Shown here: piece by piece, positions 1 through 8,125 of the stretch
How positions within the stretch are numbered: position 1 is the first letter of the stretch
How the letters are laid out: every line of letters begins with the position of its first letter
Assembly (NCBI GenBank): GCA_023384095.1
Contig: JAHDXT010000036.1
Coordinates: forward strand, 1-39,751
DNA length: 39,751 nt
Direction: 5' to 3'
Source: Hyphomicrobiaceae bacterium
Lineage (GTDB): Bacteria; Pseudomonadota; Alphaproteobacteria; Rhizobiales; Hyphomicrobiaceae
Position numbers and translations under genes: made by a program
Notes under the pieces: model-generated
Seen by the model: only the letters and a program-made list of their open reading frames with translations
The model's database searches: none
Told to the model about the DNA's origin: nothing

Positions 1-95
1 CAGCGGACAACTCGTGTGCTACGAGAACCGGACAAGATCAAAAGCTACCGACAGCCGTGCGCCGGCCCGCGACAACAAAGCCTAAGCAATTGGAA

Positions 96-1247
96 TCAAC
101 TCGATTCCATGCTTTCCGCCGGGAATACCAGGACGCGTGTCGGATCGATCTCGATCGAGACCTCGGCCCCCCTCGCCCAACCTTCGCTCTCCCGCACGCG
201 CGCTTTCAGCGGCGTATCGAAGCCCTGGGCGGCGATCTCCACCCGGCCGACGTCGCCCAGGAACTTCACCTGCAGGATGCGCCCGGGCAGCCCCTGGCCG
301 GGAGGCAGCACCCTGATGCCGCGCTGGCGCAGACACAGGATGGCCTGCTCGCCCTCGGACAGCCCCGGCACGGAGAAAGTCCCGAGCGGCGTCCGCAGAG
401 CTCCGCCCGCGACCCGGCAGGGCACCTCGTTGATCTCCGAGAAGAGCCGGGCGACGAACAGCTCCGCCGGGCTGTGGTAGAGCTCCTCCGCCATGCCCAC
501 CTGTACGATCCTGCCGCGGCGCATGACGGCGACGCGGTCGCCGAGCCGCATGGCCTCCTCCGGATGGTGCGTCACGATCATGCAGGTCGCCCGCGTCTCG
601 CGCAGCAGCCCCAGCGTCTCCTCCTGCATGCTCTCGCGGAGCTGCACGTCGAGCCCCGAGAACGGCTCGTCCATGAGCATGACGGAGGGTCGCGGGACGA
701 TGGCCCGCGCCAGCGCGACGCGCTGCTGCTCGCCGCCGGACAGGATGTGGGGGTAGGCGCCGGCATAGTGCTCGAGACCGACGCGCGCGAGCACCGTCAG
801 CGCCTCCCGGGCCGCATCACCGGCCGGCAGCGCCTTCAGCCCGAAGGCGACGTTCTGCAGAATCGTCAGGTGCGGAAACAGCGCGAAATCCTGGAACATG
901 AGGCCGACGTTGCGCTGCTCGGGAGCCACGAAACGGCTGGGTCCCGCCACCTCCCAGTCGTTGATGAGGATGCGCCCCGCCGACGGCTTCTCGATACCGG
1001 AAGCGATGCGCAGCAGCGTGGTCTTGCCGCAGCCGGAGGGTCCGAGCAGGCAGACGATCTCGCCCGGCGCGATATCGAGGGAGATGCCCTGCAGCGCATA
1101 CGTGTCGCCGTAGCGGCGCTCCACGCCCTCGAACGTCAGACGCGCCGCAATGGTCGCCGCGGCGCGCCCGCGCGGCATCGGCGGAACGCCTGCCCCCGCC
1201 GGCTCGCGCCGCTCGGCGGGCCGCCCCCGGAGCCAGGCCGGCAACAT
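96..1247 (-). CDS. ABC transporter ATP-binding protein, iron(III) FbpC-like
   Basis: This is the cytoplasmic ATPase of an import ABC transporter, most like the Fe(3+) FbpC/FutC group. From the start chosen (383 aa), Walker A GPSGCGKTT is near residues 69-77, the signature LSGGEQQRVALARAI begins near 169, Walker B VMLMDEPFSGLD near 189, and the switch histidine lies in IVTHHPEE near 227. About 120 C-terminal residues form the TOBE-like extension of this class. The reading frame stays open up to 1433, but the extra residues come from the dispersed repeat at 1334-1488, so that start is artefactual. ATG at 1247 has GAGG ten bases upstream; ATG at 1178 is an alternative. No permease gene is in the window; an FbpA-like binding protein lies 34 kb away at 34985-36046. 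Polyamine or thiamine import is possible but less likely. Confidence 0.8.
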   Translation of the reverse strand: MLPAWLRGRPAERREPAGAGVPPMPRGRAAATIAARLTFEGVERRYGDTYALQGISLDIAPGEIVCLLGPSGCGKTTLLRIASGIEKPSAGRILINDWEVAGPSRFVAPEQRNVGLMFQDFALFPHLTILQNVAFGLKALPAGDAAREALTVLARVGLEHYAGAYPHILSGGEQQRVALARAIVPRPSVMLMDEPFSGLDVQLRESMQEETLGLLRETRATCMIVTHHPEEAMRLGDRVAVMRRGRIVQVGMAEELYHSPAELFVARLFSEINEVPCRVAGGALRTPLGTFSVPGLSEGEQAILCLRQRGIRVLPPGQGLPGRILQVKFLGDVGRVEIAAQGFDTPLKARVRESEGWARGAEVSIEIDPTRVLVFPAESMESS

Positions 1248-1333
1248 CGGATCAAAGCCTCGCACGTCTCGTTCTCTTGCCGGTCCTTGCGCGCAGCACC
1301 CTGTCCTGGCGTTTTGCACCAAACGCATGCTCT

Positions 1334-1488
1334 CCGTCATCCCGGACCAGGGAGCGAAGCGACCGCCGATCCGGGATCCAGCGCGCAAATTGTCCGGAGG
1401 ACACGAAAGTATCGAGCCTTCGGCACTCCTCATGCTGGGTCCCGGATCTCCTCGCCGCTGAAGGGTGGCTCGTCGTCCGGGATGACGG
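1334..1488 (-). repeat. Dispersed ~155 bp terminal-inverted-repeat element, copy 1
   Basis: This copy is bounded by CCGTCATCCCGGAC (1334-1347) and its exact complement GTCCGGGATGACGG (1475-1488). An inner pair, GATCCGGGAT and ATCCCGGATC, lies inside the ends. It is in the opposite orientation to the copies at 13038 and 36266. It fills the gap between scpB and the ABC ATPase gene and adds a misleading upstream ATG to the latter. No transposase is present. Confidence 0.9.
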
Positions 1489-1514
1489 CAGTGGATAAAG
1501 CGTAGGATACAGCA

Positions 1515-2342
1515 CTACGCGCCGTCGCCCTCTGCCTGCGGCTCCACCTCCACTTGATCCTCGTCCGCTTCGTCCGAGCTGTCGAGCGGCAGCTCGTCCG
1601 GCAGGAGCGCCGCGATGTCCGCCGGCTCCGGCATTCTGAAATCCGGCGGAAGATTGGAGTCGAGCAGCCCCGCCCCCTTGAGCTCGGCCAGGCCCGGCAG
1701 ATCCTTGATGCTGTCCAGGCCGAAGTGGACGAGAAAGGCTTCTGTCGTGCCGTAGGTGATCGGCTTGCCGGGAGCCCGCCTTCGCCCTCTGGGGCGGACC
1801 CAGCCCGTCTCGAGCAGCACGTCGAGGGTGCCCTTGGACGTCGTGACGCCGCGGACCTCCTCGATCTCCGCCCGGGTCACGGGCTGGTGGTAGGCGACGA
1901 TCGCCAGGGTTTCGATGGCCGCCTTCGACAGCCGCCGCTCCTCGCTGGCATGCTGCTCCAGCAGGTAGGCGAGATCGGCTGCGGTACGGAACGCCCACTT
2001 GCCCGCCACCCTGAGAAGATTGATGCCGCGGCTGGCGTAGAAGCCCTTCAGCTCCTCCAGCAGCGCCGGCAGCTCGTCGCCAAGGCCGAGCCGGTGCGCA
2101 AGCCTGCCTTCATCGAGCGGCTCCGAAGCGGCGAACAGCAGCGCCTCCAGCATCCTTAGCTTCTCGCGACGGTCGGCGGACGGCAGCGTGGCCACATTGG
2201 CCGGCAAGCCGTGCGGGACGACTGCGGCGGCCTCCCCGGCGCGGGCTCCGTCGCCTGCCCAGGAGTGATCCGGCCGGTCAATGCCCGGTCGGGATTTGCT
2301 GTGCTCGGAACTCTGAACCACTGAGAGCCTCGGCGGTACCAT
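1515..2342 (-). CDS. scpB: Segregation and condensation protein ScpB
   Basis: ScpB is the winged-helix (kite) subunit that dimerises and, with ScpA, forms the accessory part of the SMC condensin that compacts the chromosome. The core starts at REKLRMLEALLFAASEPL. The diagnostic second winged helix follows: SKAAIETLAIVAYHQPVTRAEIE, then RGVTTSKGTLDVLLE and GKPITYGTTEAFLVHFGL. The 275 aa length includes a low-complexity N-terminal extension of about 55 residues and an acidic tail. ATG at 2342 has AAGGA about ten bases upstream, but a start inside the extension is possible. It follows scpA with a 63 bp gap, as the last gene of the dgt-to-scpB block. In many related bacteria tatABC comes next; here a dispersed repeat and an iron ABC gene do. 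Confidence 0.93.
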   Translation of the reverse strand: MVPPRLSVVQSSEHSKSRPGIDRPDHSWAGDGARAGEAAAVVPHGLPANVATLPSADRREKLRMLEALLFAASEPLDEGRLAHRLGLGDELPALLEELKGFYASRGINLLRVAGKWAFRTAADLAYLLEQHASEERRLSKAAIETLAIVAYHQPVTRAEIEEVRGVTTSKGTLDVLLETGWVRPRGRRRAPGKPITYGTTEAFLVHFGLDSIKDLPGLAELKGAGLLDSNLPPDFRMPEPADIAALLPDELPLDSSDEADEDQVEVEPQAEGDGA

Positions 2343-2405
2343 GGGTCTCGGTCCTTCGCTCGCCGTTCTGTCTGTTGCCTCACGCGCACACGGCGGAATC
2401 GAGTC

Positions 2406-3245
2406 TCACCCGATCCGCTGCCAGCCCGAGCTGCCGTCCGGCCTTCTCATGTAGATGGGCGCGAACGGCGCCTCCTGCCGGATCTCGACGATGCCTTCCT
2501 TCGCCATCTCCAGGGTGGCGCCGAAGGAGCTCGCCAGCACCGTGCGGCCTGTCTCCGGCGACTGCAGGTAGCGCTCCAGAAACAGGTCGAGCTGCACCCA
2601 GCTCCCCGCGCTCTCGCCGACCAGGCTCTCGAGCCGCCGGCGCGCGTCCTGGATCGACCAGACCGTGCGCGCCTTGACGACGTGGACGCGCTCGACAGTC
2701 CTGCTCCGCTGCTCCGCATAGGCTTTGAGGAGATCGTAAATCTGCGCCGTGTAGGCGGTCTCCCGCACGGTGCGCATGCCCTCGGGCATTCCGCGCGCGA
2801 ACACCTCGCGCCCCAGGCGGACCCGTGTCATCAGCTTCGCGGCCGCTTCCCGCATCGCCTCGAGCCGCGTCAGGCGGAAGGCCAGCCGCTGGGCCAGCTC
2901 CTCGCCGCTCGGCTCCGCCTCGTCCCTGCCTTCGCGCGGCAGCAGCAGGCGCGATTTCAGGTAGGCGAGCCAGGCCGCCATCACCAGGTAGTCGGCGGCG
3001 ACCTCGAGTCGCAGCCGGTCCGCCTCGGCGATGAACGCCAGGTACTGCTCGGCGAGCGCAAGAATGGAGATGCCGGACAGGTCGACCTTCTGCAGCCGCG
3101 CCATGGCCAGCAGCAGATCGAGCGGGCCTTCGAAGCCGTCGAGATCGACCACGAGCGCTTCCTGAGGCCGCGGACCGTCGTCGGGGCCGGGCAACTCCCA
3201 GGCCGCCTCGCTCATTTCCGTGTCGGTGGTCTGGTCTGCGTCCAT
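2406..3245 (-). CDS. scpA: Segregation and condensation protein ScpA
   Basis: ScpA is the kleisin that bridges the SMC heads and binds ScpB. The N-terminal signature FEGPLDLLLAMARLQKVDL is at about residues 38-56, followed by ISILALAEQYLAFI and the helical block ADYLVMAAWLAYLKSRLLLP. The C-terminal winged helix ends in KEGIVEIRQE. At 279 aa the length is normal. The first ATG (3245) has a weak ribosome site; ATG at 3215 would remove ten non-conserved residues. It lies 55 bp after nagZ and 63 bp before scpB, so the three are probably co-transcribed. Confidence 0.93.
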   Translation of the reverse strand: MDADQTTDTEMSEAAWELPGPDDGPRPQEALVVDLDGFEGPLDLLLAMARLQKVDLSGISILALAEQYLAFIAEADRLRLEVAADYLVMAAWLAYLKSRLLLPREGRDEAEPSGEELAQRLAFRLTRLEAMREAAAKLMTRVRLGREVFARGMPEGMRTVRETAYTAQIYDLLKAYAEQRSRTVERVHVVKARTVWSIQDARRRLESLVGESAGSWVQLDLFLERYLQSPETGRTVLASSFGATLEMAKEGIVEIRQEAPFAPIYMRRPDGSSGWQRIG

Positions 3246-3300
3246 TCAGGACTGGCCGGCCTGCGGTTGCGGTGGACAAGCTGTTGAAGATTACACTGAT

Positions 3301-4314
3301 TCACGCCGCGGCGAGCAACGCGCGGGCCAGCGCCGCCTCGGCCTCCGTCACGTCGAACCGCTCGGCTCTCGACAAGACCGTGACGCAACGCTCGAACCGG
3401 CGCTGCGGTTGCCCGGAAAGCGCAGGCACGCCGGCGGCGGCCTGCTCCATCTCGGGCAGGCATCCGTTGCAATGCAGGGCGACGTCGCTGCCGGCCCGAA
3501 TGACGGCCTCGGTCCGCGCCCACATGCTGCCGGACAGCGCCCGCATCGAAAGGTCGTCGCTCATCAGCAGGCCGTCGAAGCCGATCTCTCCGCGGATGAC
3601 CTCGCGCGTCACGATCTCCGACGTGCTCGCGGGCGAACCGGGGTCGATGTCGCTGAAGACCACGTGCGCCGTCATGGCGGCCGGCATGTCCCTGAGCGCG
3701 CGGAACGGGGCGAAGTCGGTAGCCGACAACTCCTCGCGCGGCGTCGCGACGACCGGCAGCTCGAGGTGGCTGTCGGCACGCGCGCGGCCATGTCCGGGAA
3801 TATGCTTGACGACCGGCAGGACGCCCCCCGCCAGGTGCCCCTCCGCGACCGCGCGCCCCAGCCGCGCGACGGCTTCGGGCGTCGTGCCATAGGCGCGGTC
3901 GCCGATGATCTCGTGCGAGCCCGGGATGGGGATGTCGAGCACGGGCGCGCAGTTGGTGTTGATCCCGAGCCCGATGAGCTCGGCTGCCGTGAGCCGCGCC
4001 ACCAGCCACGCCGCCCGGGCAGCCTGGTCGGGATCCGCCTCGGACATCCGCGCGAATGCCGCCGCCGGCGGCAGCTCGCGCCAGTGGGGCGGCCGCAGCC
4101 GCCGGACACGCCCGCCTTCCTGATCGACGAGGACCAGCACCTGGTCGGACCCGATGGCCTCCTTGGCGTCGGCCACGAGCCTGCGCACCTGATCCGGCGC
4201 CTCGCAGTTCCGCGCGAAGAGGATCAGTCCGCAGGGCCGCACGCCGGCCAGGAACCGGGCTTCATCCGGCATCAGCCGCGTTCCGGCGAGGCCGGTGATG
4301 AGCGAAGCGCGCAT
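3301..4314 (-). CDS. nagZ: Beta-N-acetylhexosaminidase NagZ
   Basis: NagZ is the cytoplasmic family-3 glycoside hydrolase that removes N-acetylglucosamine from anhydro-muropeptides during peptidoglycan recycling. Visible marks are GLILFARN near residue 29, the substrate motif VDQEGGRVRRL near 63, KHIPGHG at 170-176 (carrying the general acid/base histidine) and the nucleophile motif MSDDLSMRAL at 251-260. The 337 aa length matches the family. A small inverted repeat (4317-4335) lies directly upstream of the ATG. The gene is between the SPOR-domain gene and scpA, its usual place in Hyphomicrobiales. Confidence 0.94.
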   Translation of the reverse strand: MRASLITGLAGTRLMPDEARFLAGVRPCGLILFARNCEAPDQVRRLVADAKEAIGSDQVLVLVDQEGGRVRRLRPPHWRELPPAAAFARMSEADPDQAARAAWLVARLTAAELIGLGINTNCAPVLDIPIPGSHEIIGDRAYGTTPEAVARLGRAVAEGHLAGGVLPVVKHIPGHGRARADSHLELPVVATPREELSATDFAPFRALRDMPAAMTAHVVFSDIDPGSPASTSEIVTREVIRGEIGFDGLLMSDDLSMRALSGSMWARTEAVIRAGSDVALHCNGCLPEMEQAAAGVPALSGQPQRRFERCVTVLSRAERFDVTEAEAALARALLAAA

Positions 4315-4316
4315 GC

Positions 4317-4335
4317 CGGCAGGCTATACCTGCCG
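4317..4335 (-). promoter_or_regulatory. Hairpin in the nagZ ribosome-binding region
   Basis: CGGCAGG and CCTGCCG (7 bp) flank the 5-nt loop CTATA. The stem ends 2 nt before the nagZ start codon and covers where a Shine-Dalgarno sequence would be. An effect on translation is inferred only. Confidence 0.35.
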
Positions 4336-4374
4336 TCGGCTAGCATTGCGGCGAGACACGTTGACGCTTTGGAA

Positions 4375-4487
4375 GAGCGAATAGTGAGTTGTTCGTGGAG
4401 GCGTGAGATCGTGAACTCGTGAGATCGTGAACTCGGGGCCTCACGATTTCACCACTTCACGATTTCACGAATCTCTATTCGCTGTTC
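4375..4487. repeat. Tandem plus long imperfect inverted repeat
   Basis: A 16-bp unit CGTGAGATCGTGAACT is repeated twice head to tail at 4402-4433. It is followed by complementary blocks (CACGATTTCA, TCACGATTTCACG). The outer arms AGCGAATAG and CTATTCGCT close the structure, so the transcript of either strand could fold into a long hairpin. It occupies the 176 bp gap between nagZ and the SPOR-domain gene and no reading frame uses it. It may be a miniature repeat or an mRNA processing or termination signal. Confidence 0.75.
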
Positions 4488-4490
4488 GCC

Positions 4491-6239
4491 TCAGTACGCC
4501 GTGATCCAGCAGCCCTGGAATCCGGCCGACTTGAGCTGGCCACAGAGATCGGCTGCCGCCTCGCGCGAGCTCGGCGGCCCTACGACGACCCGATACATGG
4601 TGCCGAGGCCGCGCGCGCTGAGGTCCGCCTCCTGCACGTCGGGGATCTTGTTCTGGAGAACGCCCACGTACTTCTGCTGCAGGTCCGCGAAGGTCTTGAG
4701 GGCGTCCATCCGGCTCCTCTGCGAGGACAGAACGGCGACATACCCGACGGCGCTGGATTTCGGCGCGGGCGGCGGCGTCACAGCCGCCTGCCTGACGGCA
4801 GGTGTCCTGGGTGCGGGTGCGGCCGCCGCCGGTTGCACGGCGGCACTGCGCACCGAGGCCGGAGGCTCCGGCTCCGCCTTCGGGGGCGGCGCCGGCTGCA
4901 GGGCAGCCTTGGCGATGATCTGCGGAGCGGGTGCCGCGGCAGGAGACTGCGCCTGCTCCACGTTGCGCGGAGGCAGCGCGGGCGGCGGCCGGCCGCCGAA
5001 GCCATCGACGATGGTCATGCCCGGCACCGAGACGGTCGTCGGCGGCAGCCTGGGCTCTGCGGCGGGCGGCGCGATCGAGCCGTCGCGGCCCACGACGACG
5101 GTCGGCACCCGCCGCACGCCCGAGGCATCGGTCTCGCCTGCAGCGCTCGCCTGTCTGGCGCCGCTGTCGCCGGCGTTCCCGCCGTCCGATTCCAGGCGGC
5201 CCATGAGCTTGCTGTCCGAATGGGCGAACTGCTTGCCGCCGGGATCGGCAGGCTGCGATTTCGCCGGCCGCTTGTCGGCCTTGATCACCGGCGGGATGCC
5301 CTTCGGCGCCGGCCCGACGATGGTCTTGTAGCCGTAGGCCAGGCCGCCACCGACGACGATGGCGCCGACCAGCGCGCCGACGATCAGCAGCCCGCGTCGG
5401 CCGCGGCCCGTCTCCTCATAGTCGTCGTCTGCGTCGTCCGCGTCGTGCTCGCCCGGATCCTGGGGGTGCCCGGCTACCGGCAGCGCCTCCCCGCCGAGCT
5501 GGGCATAATAGGCGCCCGCCCCGGCTGCCGGACCGACGGCATCGGCGCCGTAGGAATGCGGATCCTGCCAGTGCGGATCGAATTGGCCGCCATGCCCCGG
5601 CGGAGGCGGCTCGCCGTAGGCCGGCTGCCCCGCCGTGCTCGCGGGCATATAGCTGCCGAGATCGTAGTCGTGCGGGTCCTGGCCCGATTGGCCTGGTTGC
5701 CAGTGGTCATACTGCGCGGCACGGAGCTGGTCGCGCAGGCTCGTTTGCGCGTGACGGTGCTGCGGGGCGTGTTGAAGCTCGGCGAGGCCCCGGTGCTCCG
5801 GCTGGGGGGAGTACGGCTGGGGCTCGGCGGGTGTCGGCTGCTGATAGTGCCGGTAATGCCCCTCGCCCGGCTGCTGGGCGCCGGGATGGCGGTCGTACTG
5901 AGCCGCATAGGGGCTGGGCGCAGGGGCCGGCGCGGCAGGCTGCGGGCCGAAGAACGGCGGGTGGTGCCCGGGGGTTGCGAAATGAGGATGGCCGCCAGCG
6001 TCCTGCGGGTAGTGATAGGCTGGGAACTGAGGCTCGGGTTGCTGCGGCGGATAGTCGTATTGTTGCGGGGCGCCCTGCGGATAGCCGTAAGGCGCCTGCT
6101 GCTGGGAAAGGGCAGGCCAGTGATATGGCTGATGCGGCGGTGCCTGGCCGTGCTGTGCGGATGGATCCGACTCCGGGGCGTGCTGCCAATCCTGCGGCTG
6201 GCCGCCCGCGCCGGTTACCGGACCATTCGACCGTGACAT
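4491..6239 (-). CDS. SPOR-domain envelope protein with long disordered cytoplasmic arm
   Basis: SPOR domains bind denuded septal peptidoglycan. This 582 aa protein has three parts. The first ~275 residues are rich in Gln, Pro, Tyr and His and probably disordered. One membrane helix follows near 282-304 (RGLLIVGALVGAIVVGGG), after an acidic stretch. A Pro/Ala-rich periplasmic linker leads to a SPOR domain in the last ~85 residues (GYVAVLSSQRSRMDALKTF through YRVVVGPPSSREAA). The topology is bitopic, N-in. ATG at 6239 has AGGA eight bases upstream, so nine upstream in-frame residues were excluded. It follows argS by 50 bp, as in many alphaproteobacteria. The protein probably acts at division or in envelope maintenance; the arm's role is unknown. 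Confidence 0.88.
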   Translation of the reverse strand: MSRSNGPVTGAGGQPQDWQHAPESDPSAQHGQAPPHQPYHWPALSQQQAPYGYPQGAPQQYDYPPQQPEPQFPAYHYPQDAGGHPHFATPGHHPPFFGPQPAAPAPAPSPYAAQYDRHPGAQQPGEGHYRHYQQPTPAEPQPYSPQPEHRGLAELQHAPQHRHAQTSLRDQLRAAQYDHWQPGQSGQDPHDYDLGSYMPASTAGQPAYGEPPPPGHGGQFDPHWQDPHSYGADAVGPAAGAGAYYAQLGGEALPVAGHPQDPGEHDADDADDDYEETGRGRRGLLIVGALVGAIVVGGGLAYGYKTIVGPAPKGIPPVIKADKRPAKSQPADPGGKQFAHSDSKLMGRLESDGGNAGDSGARQASAAGETDASGVRRVPTVVVGRDGSIAPPAAEPRLPPTTVSVPGMTIVDGFGGRPPPALPPRNVEQAQSPAAAPAPQIIAKAALQPAPPPKAEPEPPASVRSAAVQPAAAAPAPRTPAVRQAAVTPPPAPKSSAVGYVAVLSSQRSRMDALKTFADLQQKYVGVLQNKIPDVQEADLSARGLGTMYRVVVGPPSSREAAADLCGQLKSAGFQGCWITAY

Positions 6240-6289
6240 CTCCGATTTCCTTTGCACCAAAAGCACACACCCCGACGAATCACGACCGA

Positions 6290-8044
6290 TTATCGCATTT
6301 CCTCCGGGGCATGCACACCGAGCACCGAAAGCCCTGATGCGATCACCTGCTGCATCGCTGCAACGAGGGCCAGCCTCGCAGCAGTTGCTCCGGGGTCATC
6401 GGGTTGTATGAAGCGCAAATGTGGCGATTCATTGCCGCGCGTCCACTGCTGGTGAAAGGCGGAAGCCAGATCAAAGAGATAGAACGGCAGCCGGTGCGGC
6501 TCGCGCTCGCGCGCGGCACTCTCCAGCACCCGCGGGTAGCGGGCCAGCCGCTTGATGATATCGATCTCGCCGGGGTCATCGAGGCGTCGGAGGTCGGCGG
6601 AGCGGATCGCCGCCTTGTCCAGCTCCGGGAACGGCTCGCGCGCGTTGCGGAACACCGAGGCGGCGCGGGCATGGGCATACTGGACGTAGAAGACGGGATT
6701 GTCCTTCGACTGCTCGACCACCTTGGCGAGATCGAAGTCGAGCGGCGAATCGTTCTTGCGCATCAGCATCATGAAGCGCACGGGATCGCTCCCGACCTCG
6801 TCCACGACATCGCGCAGAGCGACGAACGTCCCGGCCCGCTTCGACATGCGCACCGGCTCGCCATGGCGCAGGACCTTGACGAGCTGGCAGACGGGCGTGG
6901 AGAAGCTCGCCTTGCCGTCCGACAGCGCGGCGACCGCTGCCTTGAGCCGCGGGATGTAGCCGACGTGATCGGCGCCCAGCACGTTGAAATAATGGTCGAA
7001 TCCGCGCTCCAGCTTGTTGTGGTGGTAGGCCACGTCGTAGGCGAAATAGGTGTAGCTGCCGTCGGATTTCATCAGCGCCCGGTCGACGTCGTCGCCGAAG
7101 GCAGTCGAGCGGAACAGCGTCTGCTCGCGGTCCTCCCATTCGTCCTCGTCGTGGCCCTTGGGCCGCGGCAGCCGGCCCTCGAAGATCAGGCCCTTGGCGC
7201 GCAGCAATTCGATCGCCTCGCGGACCTGATCGCGCCCTCCTTCAGTCAGCGACCGCTCCGAGAAGAAGCAGTCGTGATGGATGTCGAGCGCCGCCAGGTC
7301 GTCCTTGATCTGGGCGAGGAGCTCGGAGACGGCAGCGCCCCGTGCGATCGGCAGCCACTCCGGTTCCGCCATGTCGAGCAGCGCCCGGCCATGCACCTCC
7401 GCCAGCCGGGCGCCGATCGGCTTCAGGTAGTCGCCGGGATAGAGCCCCGCCGGGATCCCGCCGATGTCCTCGCCCAGCGCCTCGCGGTAGCGCAAGTAGG
7501 TGGAGCGGCCGAGCTTGTCGACCTGAGCGCCGGCATCGTTGACGTAGTACTCGCGGGTCACCTCGTATCCGGCGAATGCCAGCAGGTTGCAGAGCGCATC
7601 GCCGAACACGGCGCCGCGGCAATGGCCGACGTGCATGGGGCCGGTCGGGTTGGCCGATACGTACTCGACGTCGACGCGCTGGCCCTGCCCGATGGCGCTG
7701 CCCCCGTAGCCGGGGCCCTGGTCGAGAATGGTGGTGACGAGCCGTCGCCAGGCATCGGCCGCCATCGTCAGGTTGAGAAATCCGGGCCCCGCGACCTCGA
7801 CCCGCGCGAAAGCGGGGTCGCCGCCGAGCTTGCCAGCGATCAGCTCGGCGATGCTGCGGGGCTGCATCCGGGCCGCCTTGGCGAGCAGCATGGCGACGTT
7901 CGAGGCGATGTCGCCGTGTGCCGGGTCGCGCGCTTCCTGCAGCTCGACTGGACCGACGGGAAGATCGGCCGGGAGCTGCCCCTCGGCTTGCAGCGCCTCG
8001 AGCGCGCCGCGGATGCGCTGCTCCACTTCCGCAAACAGGTTCAT
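6290..8044 (-). CDS. argS: Arginyl-tRNA synthetase
   Basis: This class I synthetase charges tRNA-Arg in the cytoplasm. The HIGH-type motif is HVGH at residues 138-141, inside [15 protein letters not shown], and the KMSKS-type loop is RMSKRAG at 399-405. An N-terminal Add1-like domain and a C-terminal anticodon-binding helical domain ([15 protein letters not shown]) complete the 584 aa protein, a normal length. It starts 81 bp after dgt and ends 50 bp before the SPOR-domain gene, so all three are likely in one transcription unit. Confidence 0.97.
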   Translation of the reverse strand: MNLFAEVEQRIRGALEALQAEGQLPADLPVGPVELQEARDPAHGDIASNVAMLLAKAARMQPRSIAELIAGKLGGDPAFARVEVAGPGFLNLTMAADAWRRLVTTILDQGPGYGGSAIGQGQRVDVEYVSANPTGPMHVGHCRGAVFGDALCNLLAFAGYEVTREYYVNDAGAQVDKLGRSTYLRYREALGEDIGGIPAGLYPGDYLKPIGARLAEVHGRALLDMAEPEWLPIARGAAVSELLAQIKDDLAALDIHHDCFFSERSLTEGGRDQVREAIELLRAKGLIFEGRLPRPKGHDEDEWEDREQTLFRSTAFGDDVDRALMKSDGSYTYFAYDVAYHHNKLERGFDHYFNVLGADHVGYIPRLKAAVAALSDGKASFSTPVCQLVKVLRHGEPVRMSKRAGTFVALRDVVDEVGSDPVRFMMLMRKNDSPLDFDLAKVVEQSKDNPVFYVQYAHARAASVFRNAREPFPELDKAAIRSADLRRLDDPGEIDIIKRLARYPRVLESAAREREPHRLPFYLFDLASAFHQQWTRGNESPHLRFIQPDDPGATAARLALVAAMQQVIASGLSVLGVHAPEEMR

Positions 8045-8125
8045 CTGGCATCCTCGGGAAATGCTGAACCGGCCGGCAGACGCCGCTGGCCCGGCGCCCC
8101 CGGTGGACGACGGCTGGCGCAGGGG

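Noticed and set aside
1-95. Possible gene fragment at the left window edge
   Set aside because: The bases before the ATPase stop show no frame with recognisable content.
4402-4433. Possible CRISPR-like repeat
   Set aside because: There are only two adjacent 16-bp units with no spacers and no cas genes.
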